This document shows, in pieces, positions 31,498 through 35,090 of a stretch of 35,090 nucleotides of DNA; within the stretch, counting starts at the first letter, position 1; every line of letters starts with the position of its first letter. The notes under the pieces were generated by a model, which was given only the letters and a program-made list of their open reading frames with translations, was not told the DNA's origin and ran no database searches. Origin of the DNA: Candidatus Bathyarchaeota archaeon (GTDB taxonomy: Archaea > Thermoproteota > Bathyarchaeia > 40CM-2-53-6). The stretch is taken from positions 1-35,090 of the forward strand of contig VBBT01000120.1 of NCBI GenBank assembly GCA_005881695.1. Reading direction: 5' to 3'. Both the position numbers and the translations under genes were made by a program.

Positions 31498-31947
31498 TCA
31501 GTGTTGGATCGGTATTTTTCTATACTTTGCTATGCTGTCAGGCTCGATACTGATGGTTTCGGCGCAGCTGTGATGCCCGAAGCAGATCGTGCAGTGCTCA
31601 ACATCCCAGCTAGGGTCGACCTTCCTGCACGTCTCGCACATGAGGCCTAGCGCACGAATGTCCGTGCAGGCTTGACAGAACTTCCTTGACACGTCTAGCG
31701 GGCTCGGGTCATCGACAAGCGTGGAAGCAATGTCTCTGCTCATCTGACGTACCTCTGCTGCAGCCCCCAAGTCGACCGCTTCTCCGCGAACCTGGTGTCT
31801 GTATTTGCTGACAGCCGCCTGTGTAACTCCCAATCGTTGTGCGACTAGTTCCTGTTTCATTCCGTAGTCTTCTATCAACTCACGGGCTATCATCGCCCGT
31901 AATGCGGGAATGACTGATTTCGTTGCGACTTCGCAAGGAATGATCAA
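31498..31947 (-). CDS. COG2522-like HTH transcriptional regulator with Cys-rich C-terminus (149 aa)
   Basis: The N-terminus matches the archaeal COG2522 pattern (MIIPCEVATKSVIPALRAMIARELIEDYG), followed by an XRE-type helix-turn-helix (MKQELVAQRLGVTQAAVSKYRHQVRG, about 30-56). The C-terminal third holds CxxC-type groups: FCQACTDIRALGLMCETC and HCTICFGHHSC. These seven cysteines and nearby histidines could bind zinc or an iron-sulfur cluster. The position among iron-sulfur genes (Mrp, MIP18, former Rieske) makes a redox or iron-sulfur sensor attractive but unproven. A palindrome next to its TATA box could be its own operator. Confidence 0.82.
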   Translation of the reverse strand: MIIPCEVATKSVIPALRAMIARELIEDYGMKQELVAQRLGVTQAAVSKYRHQVRGEAVDLGAAAEVRQMSRDIASTLVDDPSPLDVSRKFCQACTDIRALGLMCETCRKVDPSWDVEHCTICFGHHSCAETISIEPDSIAKYRKIPIQH

Positions 31948-31978
31948 TAAGACGACCGAGTTACCTCTCCGTAAAATC

Positions 31979-32001
31979 TATTTAAACATGACCTATGTCA
32001 T
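31979..32001 (-). promoter_or_regulatory. TATA box with adjacent ATGAC-N4-GTCAT palindrome
   Basis: On the minus strand GTTTAAATAG lies about 35 nt before the regulator's ATG. Directly upstream of it, where TFB would bind, is the perfect inverted repeat ATGAC-CTAT-GTCAT (31988-32001), placed well for control of initiation. Confidence 0.5.
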
Positions 32002-32343
32002 AATCTAGAAGGGTATTCCCTTCGAGACGGAATCGTCCATTGCGCTCCCAGATCTCGAATGTTTGAGGGTCACCTGACCGTCCAAAAGAGGACCCGCGCT
32101 GGAAAACGCCAAATTTTCGATCGATCAGGCCCATTCCATGTTTTGAACGGCTTAATTCGTTTATGATGAGCTCCAGGCAGCGAGTATCAGAAGAAGGGGG
32201 GCTTACACAAAGTATCCCTTGAACGCGTGAAGCGGAAGTATCATTTTTTTTCGCGACTCAAAACTAGCCGGCGCTGAGAGACGCTGATGTGTCTACTTTG
32301 ATCCCTCCCTCCTCTTGCGCCCCAGTTTTACCCTCCAAGGAAC

Positions 32344-32351
32344 CTATAAAT
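32344..32351 (+). promoter_or_regulatory. TATA box of the MIP18 gene
   Basis: CTATAAAT is centred about 37 nt before ATG 32385 and predicts a leader of about 12 nt. It rules out the earlier start given in the track. Confidence 0.65.
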
Positions 32352-32384
32352 CGAAACAGGGTACACTGTCTCTCAGAAGAGAAC

Positions 32385-32723
32385 ATGGTTACTGTCGATG
32401 CGGTTGAAAAGGAGCTTGAGAAGGTTGTTGACCCAGAGATCGGGCTCCCGATCACTGAGATGCATCTTGTTGACGAGATAAAAATTCAGGAAAACGGAGA
32501 GATCTTCATCAAGTATCATCTTACCGCGCCATTCTGTCCCCCAATCTTCGCGGAAGACATTGGAATGAACATACGGATGTTAACATCCAAGCTTGAAGGG
32601 GTCAAGAAGGTCACCGTTATCCTCCATGGACACGCCCTCGCAAACGAGATCAACCAGAGAGTAAACCCTGGCTACACTCCCCCGCCCGCTCAGCAGGCTT
32701 CACCCGCTCAGACAAAGGCATGA
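32385..32723 (+). CDS. Stand-alone MIP18/DUF59 (SufT/PaaD-like) protein (112 aa)
   Basis: The start at ATG 32385 is set by the TATA box at 32344. The MIP18 signature is seen in VEKELEKVVDPEIGLPITEMHLVDEIKI and the conserved Cys segment HLTAPFCPPIFAEDIG; the family helps deliver iron-sulfur clusters. The C-terminal about 17 residues are a Pro/Gln/Ala tail. The stop codon overlaps the ATG of the downstream Rieske remnant (ATGA), so the two were once translated as a coupled pair. Confidence 0.88.
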   Translation: MVTVDAVEKELEKVVDPEIGLPITEMHLVDEIKIQENGEIFIKYHLTAPFCPPIFAEDIGMNIRMLTSKLEGVKKVTVILHGHALANEINQRVNPGYTPPPAQQASPAQTKA

Positions 32724-32970
32724 GTCAGTCACAACCTCCGTTCATCAGACTCTGTTCCATCGAAGAAGTCCCCGAAGGAACTTTCAAACGTTTCCTAATC
32801 GAGGCAAAGGAGATTCTACTACCTAAATCGAAGGCCAATACTACGCTTGGGAGGAAAGGGGCACTCGCCGGGAGGACCCCTCTCTGCGGCCATGGAAGAT
32901 CGAGCGATTACGTGTCCTCAGCATTTCGGCTAGTTTAGCCTATCAACAAGACTGCCGGTGCACCCTAATC
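32720..32970 (+). pseudogene. Decayed Rieske [2Fe-2S] ferredoxin gene
   Basis: Frame 1 starts as a normal small Rieske protein (FIRLCSIEEVPEGTFKRFLIEAKEILLPK). The expected next part, IEGQYYAWEER, is in the second frame (as if one A were lost near 32827). The part GHSPGGPLSAAMEDRAITCP + QHFG is in the third frame, then TAG at 32936-32938. The first cluster motif (CxH) has lost its Cys codon, consistent with a 4-nt deletion; the second motif, CPQH, survives. After the stop, PINKTAGAP may be more of the old tail; the 3' limit is approximate. With two frameshifts, a lost ligand and an early stop it cannot bind a Rieske cluster. Confidence 0.78.
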
Positions 32971-33043
32971 TAACTGTCTCTTAGAACACGCGCGGTTAGA
33001 CTGGAGAACGGCTCTTCTTCGTGTCAAAGTCCTCGCTAACGCT

Positions 33044-33751
33044 CTACCTAAAGGCATCATACAAGAAGGCTCCTAGCAAACCTCCGAGGACTGGTCCGAC
33101 GACATATATCCATAGGTTTCCCAGTGGAGTCAGACTAAAGACTGCTGAAGCTAATGTGGGCCCCCATGTTCTAGCTGGGTTGAGAGACCCTCCAGAAATG
33201 GGGCCGAACATCCAGACGATGGCGGCTAGAGCGAATCCTATGGTGACTCCTGCCCGGCTCGGGTCCGCAGTCTTGTCCGTTGCCCCGAATACGGTGAAGA
33301 CGAGAATGGCAGTGCCAATCACCTCGGCTAGAAGTACTGCGCCAATGCCGAATTCGGGGCTTGGAATGGTATCTCCAAGAAAGGTTGAATGAGCGGCCTG
33401 AACGAGTCCTCTGTTATTGCTAGATGTCCACAACGCCAGCTGGACGAACCCCGCAACAGATGCGCCCGCAAGTTGGCCAAGAATGTAGGGTGCCACCTTC
33501 TTTGTTTCTATCCTCCGGGTAGCCCAGTGAGCGATTGTGACCGCAGGATTAATGTGAGCACCGGTCAGCCGGCCTATGGTGTAGACCGCCAGTAGCAATG
33601 CCACTCCGTGGGCAAGACCGATGAAGCCGAGACCTGCACTCGTGACGGAGCCATCAAGAAACGTCACCGCTATAATTGTCCCGGGACCAATCATGGTAAG
33701 AAGAAACGTCCCGTAGGCCTCAGCCAATGCCGCGCGTCCCGTCCGATTCAT
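33044..33751 (-). CDS. Aquaporin / MIP-family channel (235 aa)
   Basis: This is a six-helix membrane channel for water or small neutral solutes. Both NPA boxes are present: HINPAVTIAHW (about 67) and SLNPARTWGP (about 190), the second with the filter arginine. The N-terminal EAYGTFLLTMIGPG and the C-terminal YVVGPVLGGLLGAFLYD are typical. In the fifth helix the segment IGFALAAIVWM has Val where water-specific AqpZ proteins have His, so the pore may be wider, as in archaeal AqpM. The start at 33751 fits a TATA box about 32 nt upstream. Confidence 0.94.
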   Translation of the reverse strand: MNRTGRAALAEAYGTFLLTMIGPGTIIAVTFLDGSVTSAGLGFIGLAHGVALLLAVYTIGRLTGAHINPAVTIAHWATRRIETKKVAPYILGQLAGASVAGFVQLALWTSSNNRGLVQAAHSTFLGDTIPSPEFGIGAVLLAEVIGTAILVFTVFGATDKTADPSRAGVTIGFALAAIVWMFGPISGGSLNPARTWGPTLASAVFSLTPLGNLWIYVVGPVLGGLLGAFLYDAFR

Positions 33752-33780
33752 GGAGAAACGAGTTTACGCTTGACTCTGTG

Positions 33781-33786
33781 TATATA
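33781..33786 (-). promoter_or_regulatory. TATA box of the aquaporin gene
   Basis: TATATA (CTATATAC on the minus strand) is centred about 32 nt before the aquaporin ATG, giving a leader of only about 6 nt. Confidence 0.6.
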
Positions 33787-33881
33787 GCGCTTGTTTTCAA
33801 GTGCCTCGCTTCGCTTTCCGTTCAGATCGACACCGATTCCCACTCTGAACACCATGAACCCCGTAGGGGCAAAGAATTTTC

Positions 33882-33889
33882 TATAGTAT
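33882..33889 (+). promoter_or_regulatory. TATA box, leaderless-type, for the oxidoreductase gene
   Basis: TATAGTAT is centred about 28 nt before TTG 33914. This places the transcription start at the start codon and supports the TTG. Confidence 0.65.
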
Positions 33890-33913
33890 ACGATCACATA
33901 ATAGTGCGGGAAT

Positions 33914-35090
33914 TTGACAGTAACAAACAGTTTCACCTGGATGATAGGCGGTCCCCAAGGCAGCGGGATCAACTCGGTAGCGGAGAATTTTGCAAAGGCA
34001 TGCATTAGAGGCGGGCTTCACATATTTGCAAATATCGAATATCACTCTAACATCAAAGGGGAACACAGCTATTACAGGCTCAGGGTGGAATCGAAGGCTC
34101 CTCGCTCCCATGTAGACTGGGTAGATCTGCTGGTCGCCCTCGATCGAGAAACACTATTCGGCGACCTAAACAAGGTTCACCCGACCCATCGAGGTCACAG
34201 GCACGAGGTTAGCCCTGGCGGCGGAATAATCTACGACCGTAGCCTGAACCTGACACCTGAATCGTTCGGAAGAGATGACATCCAACTCTTTCCCATCCCG
34301 TACATGGACCTCCTTGTCGACGCTCTCAAAGAGTTCGGGAAGGACAAGGAACTCAGCAAGTACCAAGTAATGGTAAACACGATCGCTCTAGGCGCCTCAT
34401 TAGGCCTCGCCGACTACGACTTCGACCTCGCCACCGAAGCTATCAGAGAAGGGTTCACGGGACGAAAGGCGGCGCTCGGGGACCTGAACGTTAGTGCTGC
34501 GAAGCATGGGTATGACTACGCGAAGAGAAGCTTCGGTGAAGACGCATTTCCGATCAAACTGCGAAAACAACCATTAACAGGAAAACGGATGATGATCAGA
34601 GGTGTCCAAGCAGTTGCAATCGCGAAACTTAAGGCTGGATGTGGCTTCCAAACCTACTACCCTATCACGCCAGCTACTGATGAGAGCGAGTACTTGGAGT
34701 CCCATCAAAAAGACTACAACATGATTGTCGTACAGGCAGAAGATGAGATTTCTGCGATCAACATGGCCACCGGTGCCGCGCACGCTGGCCTCCGATCTTC
34801 AACCTCGACATCCGGGCCAGGGTTTTCGCTTATGGCGGAAGGTTTGGGATGGGCAGGAATAACTGAAGCCCCTGGACCAGTTATCATACTATACCAGCGA
34901 GCGGGTCCCGCCACGGGCCTGCCGACTCGGACTGAGCAGGCGGATCTAAGATTCGCCCTCCATGCAGCTCACGGAGAATTTCCCAGAATCATCATTGCAC
35001 CCGGAGATGTGGTCGAAAACTATTACGACACCTTTGACGCGTTCAACTACGCGGAACATTACCAAGTACCCGTGATACTGCTAACTGACA
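33914..35090 (+). CDS. korA: 2-oxoacid:ferredoxin oxidoreductase, fused gamma-alpha subunit (5' part, 392 codons in window)
   Basis: The track lacks this gene because it has no stop codon inside the window. TTG 33914 is the only workable start (an in-frame TAG lies at 33902) and is backed by the TATA box. The N-terminal gamma domain begins TWMIGGPQGSGINSVAENFAKACIRGG. The alpha domain begins near 34590 (MMIRGVQAVAIAKLKAGCGF) with YYPITPATDESEYLE, the YPITP motif that lines the 2-oxoacid site in Sulfolobus-type enzymes. EDEISAINMATGAAHAG, STSTSGPGFSLMAEGLG and ATGLPTRTEQADL follow. The enzyme oxidises 2-oxoacids with CoA to acyl-CoA, passing electrons to ferredoxin. The beta subunit should lie just beyond the window. 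The gamma-alpha fusion points to the two-subunit type. Confidence 0.93.
   Translation, partial: MTVTNSFTWMIGGPQGSGINSVAENFAKACIRGGLHIFANIEYHSNIKGEHSYYRLRVESKAPRSHVDWVDLLVALDRETLFGDLNKVHPTHRGHRHEVSPGGGIIYDRSLNLTPESFGRDDIQLFPIPYMDLLVDALKEFGKDKELSKYQVMVNTIALGASLGLADYDFDLATEAIREGFTGRKAALGDLNVSAAKHGYDYAKRSFGEDAFPIKLRKQPLTGKRMMIRGVQAVAIAKLKAGCGFQTYYPITPATDESEYLESHQKDYNMIVVQAEDEISAINMATGAAHAGLRSSTSTSGPGFSLMAEGLGWAGITEAPGPVIILYQRAGPATGLPTRTEQADLRFALHAAHGEFPRIIIAPGDVVENYYDTFDAFNYAEHYQVPVILLTD

Larger units (their letters stand above)
31948..32384. other. 437-nt gene-free region between regulator and MIP18 gene
   Basis: Apart from the regulator's promoter and palindrome at one end and the MIP18 TATA box at the other, I see no gene. 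The ORF extension 32289-32384 of the track lies upstream of that TATA box and is not coding. An ATGATGA at 32163 lacks a box D partner. Confidence 0.55.

Noticed and set aside
32163-32200. Possible C/D box small RNA from ATGATGA at 32163
   Set aside because: No CTGA box D lies at a suitable distance; only a box C-like string is present.
32289-32384. N-terminal extension of the MIP18 ORF
   Set aside because: It lies upstream of or across the TATA box at 32344 and has no family similarity.
33727-34008. 93-aa plus-strand ORF crossing the oxidoreductase start
   Set aside because: It is in a different frame from the oxidoreductase, crosses both promoters and has no domain character.

Overview
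The window reads as a stretch of an archaeal chromosome, most likely from the TACK/Thermoproteota side (Nitrososphaeria or Bathyarchaeia-like); I cannot place it more precisely from sequence alone. Signs of Archaea are TATA boxes about 26-29 nt before start codons (leaderless-type promoters at 12524 and 33914), frequent TTG/GTG starts, a TrmB-type regulator, a COG2522-type HTH regulator, a MIP18-Mrp fusion, a Sulfolobus-type 2-oxoacid:ferredoxin oxidoreductase alpha chain, and two tRNA genes broken by short introns with bulge-helix-bulge (BHB) geometry.

Bases 1-19350 hold seven large plus-strand genes for exported proteins. Five carry an N-terminal cohesin-like module (156-2768, 4606-6033, 6190-12348, 12524-14707, 14820-16181), followed by PKD/Ig-like modules. 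Three of these end in a C-terminal membrane anchor. Two genes end in dockerin-type duplicated calcium loops: a beta-propeller protein (2845-4479) and a family-5 ABC substrate-binding protein (16284-19352). The simplest reading is a cell-surface cohesin-dockerin system in which single-cohesin membrane proteins hold dockerin-tagged binding proteins, including the receptor of a peptide-type ABC importer.

Bases 19662-24212 encode the matching importer: two permeases and two ATPases in the order B-C-D-F, closely spaced. A strong hairpin and a T-rich run lie between the receptor gene and the permeases. Bases 24269-27282 hold three more exported proteins: one with calcium-loop-like repeats, one anchored by a C-terminal helix, and a sixth cohesin-like protein on the minus strand.

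Bases 27362-27751 hold two minus-strand tRNA genes. tRNA-Leu(UAG) has a non-canonical 26-nt intron. tRNA-Glu(UUC) is best explained by four introns totalling 88 nt, one nested in another and one inside the T loop.

Bases 27805-35090 are housekeeping and regulatory: a TrmB-like regulator, a MIP18-Mrp iron-sulfur carrier ATPase, a basic-tailed DUF1858-like protein, acylphosphatase, a small helical protein, a possible 30-aa basic protein, a COG2522-like regulator with a palindrome at its promoter, a stand-alone MIP18 protein, a decayed Rieske ferredoxin gene, an aquaporin, and the 5' part of a 2-oxoacid:ferredoxin oxidoreductase alpha gene that runs off the end and is therefore missing from the ORF track.
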